Of a stretch of 64,000 bases of DNA, positions 8,734-17,023 are shown piece by piece. Under the pieces are notes generated by a model. That model saw nothing but the letters and a program-made list of their open reading frames with translations. It made no database searches and was not told the origin of the DNA. Numbering within the stretch: the first letter of the stretch is position 1; the number at the start of each line of letters is the position of its first letter. The position numbers and the translations under genes were made by a program. The DNA is from Lactiplantibacillus xiangfangensis (GTDB lineage: Bacteria > Bacillota > Bacilli > Lactobacillales > Lactobacillaceae). The DNA lies in the NCBI RefSeq assembly GCF_001438845.1, contig NZ_JQCL01000080.1, positions 348,073 through 412,072 on the forward strand. Direction: 5' to 3'.

Positions 8734-9486
8734 TTACACTAGTTCGCACCAAAAAGAAACGCTACTTAACAAGTAGAGTGGCGCGGTTTCAGCCCGCATG
8801 ATCCGTGGTCCCAAACCGACTGCCGTTACGCCAGCAGCCTGTATTTGACTGACTTCATCCGGCGTCAAGCCGCCTTCCGGACCAAAGATTGCCAGCAAGC
8901 GTTGTGGTGGCGTCATTTGTTTTAACGTTTGAACTAACTGACTGCTTTCACCCTGCTTGGCTGATTCTTCCCAAGCAACGACGCCAGCATCGTACGGCAC
9001 GTTCGTGAGCAACTGCGCAAGGCTAGCTTCGTAACTAACCGTTGGAATCATCGTGCGGTGCGACTGTTCCGCCGCACCCTGGGCAATTTTAGCTAGCCGA
9101 GCTAATTTGCGTTCACGTTTGCTAGCTGCCCACTTCGCAACCGCCCACTGGCTATCAAAGAAGACAAAGGCACTCGCGCCTAGCTCGGTCCCACGCTGGA
9201 CGATCTGCTCCGGCTTATCACCCTTGGATAACCCGCACGCAATCGTGACTGGCAAGGGCAATTCAACTTGGGGCTGCTGATTACTGACGACCTGCGCCGT
9301 CGCTTCACGGCCATCCGTCACAACTAGCTTAGCCACTAGCACGGCATGGTCGACCGTCACGAATTCGGCGGCATCTCCGGGTTGCGCGCGCATCACTTTG
9401 ACCCAGTGCTTGACGCTATCCGTCGGCACAGCAAACGTCTGCCCAACGGTCGTCGTCACGGGTTCATTTAAAAAGTATCGTTGCAT
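8734..9486 (-). CDS. rsmE: 16S rRNA (uracil(1498)-N(3))-methyltransferase
   Basis: SPOUT methyltransferase, 250 aa, modifying U1498 of 16S rRNA with S-adenosylmethionine. An N-terminal PUA-like domain (MQRYFLNEP) is followed by the knotted catalytic domain with AIFGPEGGLTPDEV (about residue 198) and LGPRIMRAETAPLYLLS (about 223-239), both diagnostic. It starts 12 nt after prmA stops. Pairing prmA-rsmE is standard in Firmicutes, so the two form a ribosome-modification operon. Confidence 0.96.
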   Translation of the reverse strand: MQRYFLNEPVTTTVGQTFAVPTDSVKHWVKVMRAQPGDAAEFVTVDHAVLVAKLVVTDGREATAQVVSNQQPQVELPLPVTIACGLSKGDKPEQIVQRGTELGASAFVFFDSQWAVAKWAASKRERKLARLAKIAQGAAEQSHRTMIPTVSYEASLAQLLTNVPYDAGVVAWEESAKQGESSQLVQTLKQMTPPQRLLAIFGPEGGLTPDEVSQIQAAGVTAVGLGPRIMRAETAPLYLLSSVSFWCELV

Positions 9487-9498
9487 TGTACGCCCTCA

Positions 9499-10449
9499 CT
9501 AATCTTCATCAGTTGGCAAGTACGCTACGATACTGTGCCAATCGCCCATTTGAGTATGCTGGGTAATTTTAAACCCAGCCGCTAAAATGGCGTCCATGAC
9601 CGTCTGGAACTTGTCATCAATGATCCCCGACGTAATGAAGTAACCACCACGTTTTAAGTTAGCTTTGGCTTGTGGCACAAGTGGAATGATAATTTCTGCC
9701 AAGATGTTGGCCACAATAATGTCAGCTTGGGTATGAATTCCTTTTAACAAGTCGTTTGCTGCAACTTTAATGTCCTTAGCAACCGGGTTCAAATCTAAGT
9801 TGGCCTGTGCGGAACGAACGGCCACGTCATCCAAATCGTAAGCTTCCACGTCGCCAACGCCCATTGCTTTGGCCGCGATGCTTAAAACGCCCGAACCGGT
9901 CCCCACATCAATCATGTGTTCACCGCCGTTGATGACCGTTTCCAATCCTTGAAGTGATAACTTAGTGGTCGGGTGTGTCCCCGTCCCAAAGGCCATCCCG
10001 GGATCTAGTTTGATGACTTCTTCGCCAGGTTGGGTTGCCGTGTAGCTTTCCCAGCTAGGAACGATGGTTAAATACCGTGTGACCCGTACTGGATGGTAAT
10101 ACTTTTTCCAAGCCGTTGCCCAGTTTTCATCTGAAATGGCGGCCATACTGACCGTACCAGGTTCGGGATCCAAGCCGTAATCAGCTAACTTGGCAACCCG
10201 TTGCTTAATGGTTGGTAAGATTTCCGGGACAAAGACCGTTTCTGGAAAATACGCTGAGATTTCGGCACCGCTCGTAATGTGTGGAATCGTATCCAAATCA
10301 ATGATTTCACCGTAACGGTCAGGCTTCAAGTTTTGATAATCTAAGGCATCGTCGATCTTGACACCACTAGCACCAGCCTCCATTAAGATGTTAGAAACAG
10401 CTTCCACAGCCGCGTTCGAGGTACTAACTGTAACTTCAGTCCACTTCAT
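9499..10449 (-). CDS. prmA: Ribosomal protein L11 methyltransferase
   Basis: Trimethylates ribosomal protein L11 using S-adenosylmethionine. 316 aa, start [16 protein letters not shown] after GGAGGAA. An N-terminal substrate-recognition domain (about residues 1-110) leads to a Rossmann methyltransferase domain with [14 protein letters not shown] (about 180) and the [12 protein letters not shown] motif (about 247), equivalent to the family NxL(A) segment. First gene of prmA-rsmE with its own good promoter upstream. Confidence 0.96.
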   Translation of the reverse strand: MKWTEVTVSTSNAAVEAVSNILMEAGASGVKIDDALDYQNLKPDRYGEIIDLDTIPHITSGAEISAYFPETVFVPEILPTIKQRVAKLADYGLDPEPGTVSMAAISDENWATAWKKYYHPVRVTRYLTIVPSWESYTATQPGEEVIKLDPGMAFGTGTHPTTKLSLQGLETVINGGEHMIDVGTGSGVLSIAAKAMGVGDVEAYDLDDVAVRSAQANLDLNPVAKDIKVAANDLLKGIHTQADIIVANILAEIIIPLVPQAKANLKRGGYFITSGIIDDKFQTVMDAILAAGFKITQHTQMGDWHSIVAYLPTDED

Positions 10450-10540
10450 TTAAATTCCTCCATTAATACTGATTAACGATTCACAAGGCTTCCGTTCGCG
10501 CACCCGCAACTAACCAACGGGATGCGCCGCATGCTTAGCC

Positions 10541-10570
10541 ATTATATAATAAGCGTCATGAGCATTTCAA
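10541..10570 (-). promoter_or_regulatory. Predicted promoter of prmA-rsmE
   Basis: On the minus strand TTGAAA (10565-10570), 18-nt spacer and a perfect TATAAT (10541-10546), about 90 nt upstream of prmA. Confidence 0.65.
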
Positions 10571-10597
10571 TTCAAACCAGACGCGGGCCGAACCAAA

Positions 10598-10632
10598 CAA
10601 AAAGCTGACCCAATCTTCAGATCAGGTCAGCT
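10598..10632 (-). terminator. Terminator after the 94-aa gene
   Basis: AGCTGACC (10603-10610) pairs with GGTCAGCT (10625-10632); on the minus strand it ends in TTTTTG. Confidence 0.85.
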
Positions 10633-10654
10633 CCCTAGACGCTTATTAGAAAAC

Positions 10655-10939
10655 CTATTCGAGCGTCCGTTTTGTTAAATGTTTATTTAAATACTTGACC
10701 ATATCCGCTTCGTGCTTAAAAATTCGTGGGTGTTTCTGCTTATGCAATCGCACCGCAATCTCATTGATTTTGACGCGACCTGTCCAAGTATGACTATACT
10801 TCACGACCACGCGATTATTTCGATGGTCTTTACCGAATTTCAACACGTAAACGCTGTCTGGCACCATCAGCGGTCGGATATATGTTTTATCGTATTCATA
10901 ATGCTGCGATCGCAGAAACTGTTTCGTGCGTTTTAACAT
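10655..10939 (-). CDS. Hypothetical basic protein, 94 aa
   Basis: I do not recognise this protein. It is highly basic (many K, R, H), has no signal peptide or membrane span, and contains a beta-rich centre (VYVLKFGKDHRNNRVVVKYS) followed by a helix and a C-terminal lysine-rich helix. The ATG is preceded by AAGGAGAG at 11 nt. It has its own terminator and stands alone between prmA and a plus-strand gene. A nucleic-acid-binding role would fit the charge but is not shown. Confidence 0.7.
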   Translation of the reverse strand: MLKRTKQFLRSQHYEYDKTYIRPLMVPDSVYVLKFGKDHRNNRVVVKYSHTWTGRVKINEIAVRLHKQKHPRIFKHEADMVKYLNKHLTKRTLE

Positions 10940-11189
10940 GTCGGTGATCTCTCCTTCACAACGTGAAATTGATTGAATAATAAATTAATTCTTTTCGAAC
11001 GTTTTATTGATATCTGAATGATATTATAACAGATTTTAAACGACTATTGTACCAATTTGCCACCGGTTTCGCAACAAACCATTATTAATTCTTGAATATT
11101 TACTAAAAAGACACCACCCTTAGCGACGGCTACTAGATGTATGGTAAAATAACGACAACGTATTAGGTTAATACTCAGGGGGAAGCAAC

Positions 11190-11480
11190 ATGATTTTAAT
11201 TGAAAAGATCTACCGGCACGGCCACGACGAACTAACCAGTGTCGACCAAATTGAGAAGTTTCAGACTAACGACGGCTACGTTACACCTAACCGCGTTTTA
11301 GCGCGTGAAATCGGCGCTGATCGTGAAAACTGTTTTTACAAAAACGAAGAAGGCAAGCGTAAAAAAGTGCTTGCAAATAAGGATGACGCCGGCGTCTGGC
11401 ACTTACAGACGATTGGGACTAGCGACCCTACTGCCGACGGTTTACTCAAGCTTCCGCACATGGACCACGTGTGGGGCTAA
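11190..11480 (+). CDS. DUF3892-like small protein
   Basis: Soluble, 96 aa, ATG after CAGGGGGAAG. The opening MILIEKIYRHGHDELTSVDQ, the central EEGKRKKVLAN and the tail with SDPTADGLLKLP resemble DUF3892 proteins, whose hallmark is a C-terminal DGxxxNNLDxLP-like ending; here the asparagines are not conserved. Function unknown. Single gene followed by a terminator. Confidence 0.7.
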   Translation: MILIEKIYRHGHDELTSVDQIEKFQTNDGYVTPNRVLAREIGADRENCFYKNEEGKRKKVLANKDDAGVWHLQTIGTSDPTADGLLKLPHMDHVWG

Positions 11481-11499
11481 TACCATTCAATTGCTTTAC

Positions 11500-11528
11500 G
11501 GCCGGATCAGATCTGATTCGGCTGTTTT
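11500..11528 (+). terminator. Terminator after the DUF3892-like gene
   Basis: GCCGGATCAG pairs with CTGATTCGGC, directly followed by TGTTTTTT. Confidence 0.85.
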
Positions 11529-11621
11529 TTCATTTTCAGAAGCGTTTCGCAAATTTGTTTAACAGGCCATCGCGTCTCTTCAACTGGTTTTGTGTCATAA
11601 TGAGCTGCGGGGGGCTTTAAA

Positions 11622-11819
11622 TTGCTAAACTATATTACACAAGCACTAGATCAAAAATTAGGCGTCACACTCCACCTATCAACGGGCCAATCATTGGATA
11701 TTCGCACCGTTAAATCCACGAGTGCCACTACGATTGAATGTGAATCATCTAGTAGTTCTTCCTTATACTTGGTCCGACTAGATGCCATTATTTTTGTTGA
11801 AACTAATCGAATTATCTAA
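11622..11819 (+). CDS. Small protein with Sm-fold-like pattern, 65 aa
   Basis: Starts with TTG, 7 nt after a GGGGGG ribosome-binding site. The pattern of alternating hydrophobics (LGVTLHLSTGQSLDIRTVKS, then SSLYLVRLDAIIFVE) resembles the five-strand Sm/LSM-like barrel of small RNA- or membrane-associated proteins: a strand with glycine, a turn, and a C-terminal LDAIxxVE strand. This is a fold guess, not a family match. A tract of six serines (about residues 42-47) would be a loop. Two hairpins follow the stop. Single gene. Confidence 0.6.
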   Translation: MLNYITQALDQKLGVTLHLSTGQSLDIRTVKSTSATTIECESSSSSSLYLVRLDAIIFVETNRII

Positions 11820-11820
11820 A

Positions 11821-11846
11821 AATTAAGTGTTTGACTCACTTAATTA
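11821..11846 (+). terminator. Hairpin directly after the 65-aa gene
   Basis: AATTAAGTG pairs with CACTTAATT one base after the stop codon; the following sequence ATTATTGC has no real T run, so it may be a processing or weak termination signal. Confidence 0.45.
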
Positions 11847-11850
11847 TTGC

Positions 11851-11898
11851 AAAATGATGATGGGCCTGGGGGACGTTGCCTCAGCTCATCATTTTTTG
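11851..11898 (+). terminator. Rho-independent terminator
   Basis: AAAATGATGA (11851-11860) pairs with TCATCATTTT (11886-11895) followed by more T; it encloses a G-rich loop with a GGC/GCC inner stem. Confidence 0.75.
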
Positions 11899-12074
11899 TC
11901 CCTATTTTATCCACTTTACCTTTACAATCTTACGATTCGAAAGTATTTATCATTGTTTAATGCTATTCATACGTAATTTCATATATAATGAAAAAGGCGT
12001 CCTGACGCATTTTATTCAAATACATTAACTTAACAAACGATTTTTTATTATTGAACACAGAGAGGAAATTAGCT

Positions 12075-13091
12075 ATGAAGTACCTAACGTTTGCCATTCC
12101 GAGCTACAATTCTGAGGACTATCTTCAACGCTGCGTTGACTCATTACTCAAGGGTGGCGACGGGGTCGAAATCTTAATTGTTGATGATGGGTCAACGGAT
12201 CACTCCCCCGCCATCGCCGACGATTATGCGGCCAAATACCCCAACATTGTCAAAGCGATTCATCAAAAAAACGCCGGCCACGGTGGCGCCGTTAACAACG
12301 GGTTAGCCCACGCAACCGGGAAATACTTTAAGGTAGTCGATTCTGACGATTGGTTGGACGAAAAAGCTCTGAAGTCAGTTCTCGCTCACATTAAAGACTG
12401 GGATAAGCATGGTCAAAACGTCGACATGTTGGTCTGCAATTACGTTTACGAAAATCATTATCAACATAAGAGCTTCGTCGTTAATTACCGCCACGTCTTT
12501 CCCAACGACCAAATTTGCGGATGGGACGACACGAAGCGCTTTGGCGTCACCCAATACTTAATCATGCACTCACTGATCTTTAAAACCGCAATTTTACGAC
12601 GGAGTGGGGTTAAACTACCTGAACATACCTTCTACGTTGACAACCTGTTTGCTGATCAGCCGTTACCGCTGGTCCACAAGATTTGCTACTTAGATTTAGA
12701 CCTCTACCGCTACTTTATCGGTCGTGCCGATCAATCAATTAACGAAGACGTTATGATTAGCCGCATCGACCAACAAATTCGCGTGACTAAGTTAGTTGCG
12801 GATTGTACGCAACATAACGACAATCCGTCATCAAAGTTACGGACGTACCTCGACCGGAGTGTTTCGGTCATGTTGGCCGTCTCATCCGTTCACCTGCTTC
12901 TGATGGGAACGGACGAAGCCCTCGCCAAACGGCACGCCATGTGGCAATACGTTAAAACAGTCGACAAACATCTTTACTGGCGTTTACGCCTGCACTCAGT
13001 CAGTGCTTGGACCTATTTACCAACCAGACTGGGGCGTTTTCTGACTGTCACGGGCTACCGGGCCTCACGCTTACTGGTCAAATTCCAATAA
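12075..13091 (+). CDS. Family 2 glycosyltransferase
   Basis: GT-A fold glycosyltransferase, 338 aa, transferring an activated sugar to a surface glycan or lipid acceptor. Visible are FAIPSYNSEDYLQRCVDSL (residues about 6-24), VDDGSTD, the NAGHGGAVNNGL segment and the metal-binding region KVVDSDDWLD (about 95-104). No membrane anchor is evident. The longest ORF begins with TTG at 12051, but the ATG at 12075 lies 6 nt after GAGAGGAAA and gives the standard MKYLTFAIPSYN start. It sits 42 nt upstream of the P-type ATPase and is probably co-transcribed. Acceptor unknown. Confidence 0.9.
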   Translation: MKYLTFAIPSYNSEDYLQRCVDSLLKGGDGVEILIVDDGSTDHSPAIADDYAAKYPNIVKAIHQKNAGHGGAVNNGLAHATGKYFKVVDSDDWLDEKALKSVLAHIKDWDKHGQNVDMLVCNYVYENHYQHKSFVVNYRHVFPNDQICGWDDTKRFGVTQYLIMHSLIFKTAILRRSGVKLPEHTFYVDNLFADQPLPLVHKICYLDLDLYRYFIGRADQSINEDVMISRIDQQIRVTKLVADCTQHNDNPSSKLRTYLDRSVSVMLAVSSVHLLLMGTDEALAKRHAMWQYVKTVDKHLYWRLRLHSVSAWTYLPTRLGRFLTVTGYRASRLLVKFQ

Positions 13092-13133
13092 GCTGAGCGG
13101 CTAATCGGACTTAACTCGGAGGTGTCAAATACA

Positions 13134-15476
13134 TTGGAAGTGAATTCTCAGCGGCCAATCACGGGGTTAACTACGGCCGAGGTCCAGGCACGGATCGATC
13201 GTGGTCAGGTCAACCGGTACAATAGCCCCGAGACCCCGACGACCGCTGCAATTATTAAACGGAGCCTATTTAGCTGGATCAACTTCTTTTACTTGATCGT
13301 CGCAATTGGCTTAATCGGTGTTCACGCCTACACTAACCTACTGTACTTAGTGATCATTAGTATTAACTTGGTCATTAATATTCACCAAGAACTCCACGCT
13401 AAAAAGTTGATTGACGATTTATCGATTCTTTCAAATAAGACCACCGTCGTTTTACGCGACGCTAAGTTCAGTGACATTCAATTCACGGACGTGGTTTTAG
13501 ATGACGTCATTCAACTCACTGCTGGTAATCAAATTATTGCGGACGCAACGGTCCTATCCGGTGCCGTCGAAGTCAACGAATCCCTGCTGACAGGTGAAGC
13601 TGATCCCATCGTTAAACATCCTGGGGACGACCTATTATCCGGAAGCTTCGTCGTTAGCGGCAAAGCCCTCACCCAGGCCACTAAAGTTGGTAAGGATAGC
13701 TTTGCAGCCGGAATTTCAATTGCCGCTCAAAAAAGTGACGGGGTCGCTTCAGAAATTATGCGGACCATGCGTAAAATCATCCGGCTTACGAGCTACTTGG
13801 TCTTTCCAATTGGCATCCTGCTGATTCTCGAAGCTTTGTTTCTGCGTGACCAGACTACTACTTACACGGTGGTCAGTACCGCAACCGCCTTATTAGGGAT
13901 TTTGCCGATGGGGATGGAACTGCTGATCAGCGTCTCGTTTATTTCTGGTCAGGTCCTATTATCCCAACGCAAAGTCTTAGTTCAAAACTTGTATTCACTG
14001 GAAAATCTTGCCCGTACCGACATTGTTTGTTTGGACAAGACTGGAACGATCACTGAAGGCAAAATCTCCGTTCAATCAATGAACACCGTTGACTCACAGC
14101 CGCTACCCTTTGATTTAAAAACGGGTATCCGGGCCTTTTTAAACGCGACGGAGGATAACAATGCGACCTTTACGGCCCTACAAAACTATTTTGGCCACGC
14201 TGCGGATGCACAGCTGACGGTGACGGCAACCACCCCGTTCTCGTCCGAACGGAAATGGAGCTCAGTTACTTTTGATGGGCAAGGCACGTTGATCTTCGGC
14301 GCCCCGGAAGTCTTAGTGGCACACCACTTGGATCAGCTCCCCACCGTTGTGGCTGACGCTGAACAAGCGGGTAAACGAGTCCTCTGCATGGCGTACAGCA
14401 CGACCACACCGGCTAATAACCAGTTACCGGCTAACCAAATTGTGGCGGCCGTCATCCTCGAAGACGTGATTCGTCAAGACGTGGCGAACACTTTTGCCTA
14501 CTTTGACAGTGAAAACATTGCAGTTAAAATCATTTCAGGTGACAATCCGATTGCGGTGTCCCAAATTGCCAAGCAAGCTGGCATTCAGCAATACCAAGAC
14601 TACGTCGACATGTCACAAATCACGACCCAGTCAGAACTTGAAGCTGTCGCTACTCGGTACGCGATTTTTGGTCGGGCAACCCCGGCTCAGAAAAAGCAGC
14701 TAATTCAAGCCATGCAGTCACAAGGCCATAAGGTGACAATGGTCGGTGACGGGGTCAACGACGTTTTAGCCTTGAAGGAAGCCGCCGGTAGTATCGCAAT
14801 GAACAGTGGTAGTTCCGCGGCCAAACACGTCGCCCAAGTCGTCTTACTCGACTCGAACTTCAAAGTGTTACCACACATCATTAAAGAAGGTCGCCGCGTG
14901 ATCAATAACTTGACCCGGGTCGGCAGTATCTTCTTTGTGAAATGTTTATACTCAATTGCGCTGTCAATTTTCTGTTTGCTGATTAACATGCCGTTTCCAT
15001 TTTTACCGATTCAAATTTCAATGATTGATGCCCTAGTCGAAGGCTACCCGACGTTCTTCCTTCAATTTGAGGTCAACAATCAGAAACTCGGTAACCGTTC
15101 AATCATGTGGGCCTTAAAACGGGCCATTAACTTCGCCATTATGATTACCGTTGGCATCATCGTGACCTATGGCATCGCTCAGTGGCAAGGAATTGGCACC
15201 GGTCAAACGACTAGCCTGATGTTCTTCTACACGGGTTGGGTCACGCTGTACGCGTTAGCCAAGGCCTGCTACCCATTCAACGCCTTTCGCACCGTACTGT
15301 TGGGGTCATCCGTAATTGCCTTTTTCGGTGGCTCCCTGCTCCTGCAAAACATCATCAGTCTCCAATTGACGTCGCTTCCAAACTTCTTTTGGACCATGGG
15401 CGTCACCTTCCTTGCTAGTCAGCTCTTCTACTGGCTGCTCCGCGGGTTAAAGCCGTGGTTACCATGGATGAAATAA
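13134..15476 (+). CDS. P-type cation-transporting ATPase (CtpE/Exp7-like)
   Basis: Membrane cation pump, about 780 aa. Features in order: LTGEADP of the actuator domain; TM region before the phosphorylation site; phosphorylation motif DKTGT with D301; nucleotide-binding domain (about 320-440); hinge TMVGDGVNDVLALK (about 540); six further C-terminal membrane spans. In the fourth-span position where P2 pumps carry PEGL, this protein reads LGILPMGMELL, so the conserved acid is absent. Start: GTG at 13122 lies inside the GGAGGTG site; the TTG at 13134, 9 nt after it, is better placed. Overall layout is closest to CtpE/Exp7 proteins; the ion is not predictable. Follows the GT2 gene. Confidence 0.88.
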   Translation: MEVNSQRPITGLTTAEVQARIDRGQVNRYNSPETPTTAAIIKRSLFSWINFFYLIVAIGLIGVHAYTNLLYLVIISINLVINIHQELHAKKLIDDLSILSNKTTVVLRDAKFSDIQFTDVVLDDVIQLTAGNQIIADATVLSGAVEVNESLLTGEADPIVKHPGDDLLSGSFVVSGKALTQATKVGKDSFAAGISIAAQKSDGVASEIMRTMRKIIRLTSYLVFPIGILLILEALFLRDQTTTYTVVSTATALLGILPMGMELLISVSFISGQVLLSQRKVLVQNLYSLENLARTDIVCLDKTGTITEGKISVQSMNTVDSQPLPFDLKTGIRAFLNATEDNNATFTALQNYFGHAADAQLTVTATTPFSSERKWSSVTFDGQGTLIFGAPEVLVAHHLDQLPTVVADAEQAGKRVLCMAYSTTTPANNQLPANQIVAAVILEDVIRQDVANTFAYFDSENIAVKIISGDNPIAVSQIAKQAGIQQYQDYVDMSQITTQSELEAVATRYAIFGRATPAQKKQLIQAMQSQGHKVTMVGDGVNDVLALKEAAGSIAMNSGSSAAKHVAQVVLLDSNFKVLPHIIKEGRRVINNLTRVGSIFFVKCLYSIALSIFCLLINMPFPFLPIQISMIDALVEGYPTFFLQFEVNNQKLGNRSIMWALKRAINFAIMITVGIIVTYGIAQWQGIGTGQTTSLMFFYTGWVTLYALAKACYPFNAFRTVLLGSSVIAFFGGSLLLQNIISLQLTSLPNFFWTMGVTFLASQLFYWLLRGLKPWLPWMK

Positions 15477-15484
15477 ATCACCTT

Positions 15485-15521
15485 AAAAACCCATTCAGGC
15501 GCCCTGCTTGAATGGGTTTTT
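15485..15521 (+). terminator. Terminator of the GT2-ATPase unit
   Basis: AAAAACCCATTCA pairs with TGAATGGGTTTTT eight bases after the stop codon. Confidence 0.92.
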
Positions 15522-15549
15522 GATATAATTATAGAGTTACATTTATAAT
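15520..15549 (+). promoter_or_regulatory. Predicted promoter of the secreted-protein gene
   Basis: TTGATA (15520-15525), 18-nt spacer, TATAAT (15544-15549), starting in the T tail of the preceding terminator. Confidence 0.6.
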
Positions 15550-15570
15550 TTGTTTTATTGGAGGAGCCTC

Positions 15571-16032
15571 ATGAAAAAACGTTTTTTAGCAATTTTTCTG
15601 TTAGTTGCAACGTTAGGGTTAACGTTGTCCGTGGGAACGACAACGGCTAATGCTAAGCGTCACCACTACACGACCGTGCCGACTTCATTGCGGGGACATT
15701 GGTATCACTATAATAGTCGTCGGCATAAGTACGACCAAGTTAAGGCAACCAAGTATCACTTCTATACTAAGAGTGCGACTAGTTCCCACTGGTACAAGGT
15801 ATCGGGAAAGAAGTTCCCACGGTACGCTTACGGCCATTCTGAACTGGGCGTCAAAAAGTATCACGGCAATTACATCGTGGGCAAGTACGCCACGGATGGC
15901 GGTCCTCTTTGGAAAAAGGTGACGCGTCACCACCACGCTTCTTTACGGGCAAGCCGGCCCGCAACCATGGAAGACGAAGGTGCCCCAACGAAGTACTACT
16001 TCAAGACTAAGGCACTGGCTAAGCGGTTCTAA
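15571..16032 (+). CDS. Secreted basic protein rich in His, Tyr and Lys
   Basis: 153 aa. A clear signal peptide (MKKRFLAIFLLVATLGLTLS, then a TTTANA-type cleavage site about residue 29) is followed by a mature part full of YH, HY and K residues: RGHWYHYNSRRHKYDQ, SSHWYKVSGKKFPRY. Such short secreted H/Y/K-rich proteins are common in lactobacilli and have no assigned function. No LPXTG, lipobox or membrane span is seen. The ATG follows GGAGGAG at 6 nt; the longer ORF upstream is ignored. It has its own promoter and terminator. Confidence 0.8.
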   Translation: MKKRFLAIFLLVATLGLTLSVGTTTANAKRHHYTTVPTSLRGHWYHYNSRRHKYDQVKATKYHFYTKSATSSHWYKVSGKKFPRYAYGHSELGVKKYHGNYIVGKYATDGGPLWKKVTRHHHASLRASRPATMEDEGAPTKYYFKTKALAKRF

Positions 16033-16063
16033 AACCACTCTGGTGAAGATCATTATTTAGAGC

Positions 16064-16114
16064 AAAAGAAGTCTACCCGACTGAAATTTACAGGTGGACT
16101 TCTTTTACTTTTTT
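16064..16114 (+). terminator. Terminator after the secreted-protein gene
   Basis: AAAAGAAGTC-T-ACC pairs with GGT-G-GACTTCTTTT and is followed by ACTTTTTT. Confidence 0.9.
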
Positions 16115-16229
16115 AGACTTAATTATATTTATCGGCCCCAAATACACATCTAAATATTATAATAGTTATATAAATAAATTCATTGACTTTTTCCACGTAC
16201 TTATCACGTCAAACGAAAGGAAAATTAGG

Positions 16230-16328
16230 ATGACTCATATTATTTCAATTAGTGCATTATGTGTTGCTATCATTGGCCTAATATTTTCCATTTACAGCTT
16301 TTTACAAGAAATCAGATTAATCAAATAG
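16230..16328 (+). CDS. Tiny single-span membrane peptide, 32 aa
   Basis: ATG 7 nt after an AAAGGAAAA-type site; the peptide begins MTHIISISALCVAIIGL and ends in the charged QEIRLIK, giving one membrane span (about residues 4-24) and a short C-terminal tail. The TAG stop overlaps the AGGAG site of the next gene, so the two are probably translated together. The size and shape resemble holin-like or type I toxin peptides, but no antisense antitoxin RNA is apparent; a leader peptide is an alternative. Coding status rests on the start context and coupling only. Confidence 0.5.
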   Translation: MTHIISISALCVAIIGLIFSIYSFLQEIRLIK

Positions 16329-16339
16329 GAGATCTTAAT

Positions 16340-16546
16340 ATGGCTGAATACACTGAAGCAAAGAAACGTGCCAATAAAAAATGGGACGCGAAAAACAAGG
16401 AACGCACACAATATATTAATCGGCGTTCCGTAGCCCGTAACTTCATTAAAAAAATGGCCACAGCAGATGACCTGGCCGAACTAACTAACCTAATTGCTGA
16501 AAGATCAAAATCACTGGCTTTAGACGATGAAGACACTTCAAAATAA
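16340..16546 (+). CDS. Small basic/acidic two-part helical protein, 68 aa
   Basis: MAEYTEAKKRANKKWD opening, 8 nt after AGGAG. The N-terminal half is very basic, the C-terminal half acidic (DDEDTSK). The YTEAKKRANKKW pattern with a short strand-like segment (RTQYINRRSVARNFI) recalls the ribbon-helix-helix-like proteins found near mobile or plasmid genes in lactic acid bacteria; this is a resemblance, not an identification. It is the second gene of a small cluster, starting 11 nt after the tiny membrane peptide. The longer ORF starting at 16259 overlaps the preceding gene and is not used. Confidence 0.65.
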   Translation: MAEYTEAKKRANKKWDAKNKERTQYINRRSVARNFIKKMATADDLAELTNLIAERSKSLALDDEDTSK

Positions 16547-16562
16547 TAAAAGCCAGAAAATG

Positions 16563-16609
16563 TGTTAGCTAAAATGTCCTTTCCAGTATCAACGACAGTG
16601 CTAACTTTT
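16563..16609 (+). terminator. Candidate terminator after the 68-aa gene
   Basis: GTTAGC pairs with GCTAAC across a long loop, followed by TTTTTC. The loop is long, so termination may be partial. Confidence 0.45.
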
Positions 16610-16677
16610 TCATGCCAAGCTTCCATCACTACCACCTCCGTTCTTTATGCGATAATCAATTTAAGGAGATGATAATT

Positions 16678-16914
16678 TTGAACCAATTAACCGCTAATGA
16701 TATTGACAAGGCATTTAGCTCTGCCTTGGAAAGAACAGCTAAAGATTCAAATCTTCAAAGTAAATTCGCTGAACATATTGCAAAAGCAACTTCCCATAGT
16801 TCCTCACTTAATGACAATCAGATTCAGGAAATCACGGAGATTGCGCTCGTTGTTTCTGCAACCCAAACCCGACTTGTTAAAGAAGCGCTTAAAGAAATTC
16901 TTTTAAATCATTGA
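16678..16914 (+). CDS. Helical hypothetical protein, 78 aa
   Basis: Starts with TTG 9 nt after AAGGAG; the ATG at 16669 overlaps that site and is rejected. The sequence (MNQLTANDIDKAFSSALERT, later a VVSATQTRLVKEAL helix) is predicted almost entirely alpha-helical, soluble, near-neutral, with no membrane span. I do not recognise the family. It is more A+T-rich than the genes around it, as is the whole 16.1-17.0 kb stretch, and closes a cluster of three tiny genes. Function unknown. Confidence 0.6.
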   Translation: MNQLTANDIDKAFSSALERTAKDSNLQSKFAEHIAKATSHSSSLNDNQIQEITEIALVVSATQTRLVKEALKEILLNH

Positions 16915-16919
16915 GATAA

Positions 16920-16939
16920 ACTTCTGAAATTTCAGAAGT
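16920..16939. repeat. Perfect 20-bp palindrome
   Basis: ACTTCTGAAATTTCAGAAGT starts 3 nt after the stop of the 78-aa gene. No T run follows. It may be a hairpin protecting the mRNA end or a protein-binding site. Confidence 0.7.
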
Positions 16940-16969
16940 AGCTGCATTTAAAATTTTCTTACTTTCACG

Positions 16970-17007
16970 CCCAAGGCTACCTTAAATAGCTTTGAGCGTT
17001 TTTTAAA
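16970..17007 (+). terminator. Terminator of the 78-aa gene
   Basis: GCCCAAGGCTA pairs imperfectly with TAGCTTTGAGC and is followed by GTTTTTT. Confidence 0.7.
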
Positions 17008-17023
17008 CAAAAACTATGTCCAT

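Noticed and set aside
16321-16635. Minus-strand ORF with a strong GGAGGTG site opposite the 68-aa gene
   Set aside because: It runs antisense through the whole 68-aa gene and its protein beyond the first 35 residues is just the complement; the ribosome-binding site may be chance. A short antisense peptide cannot be fully excluded.
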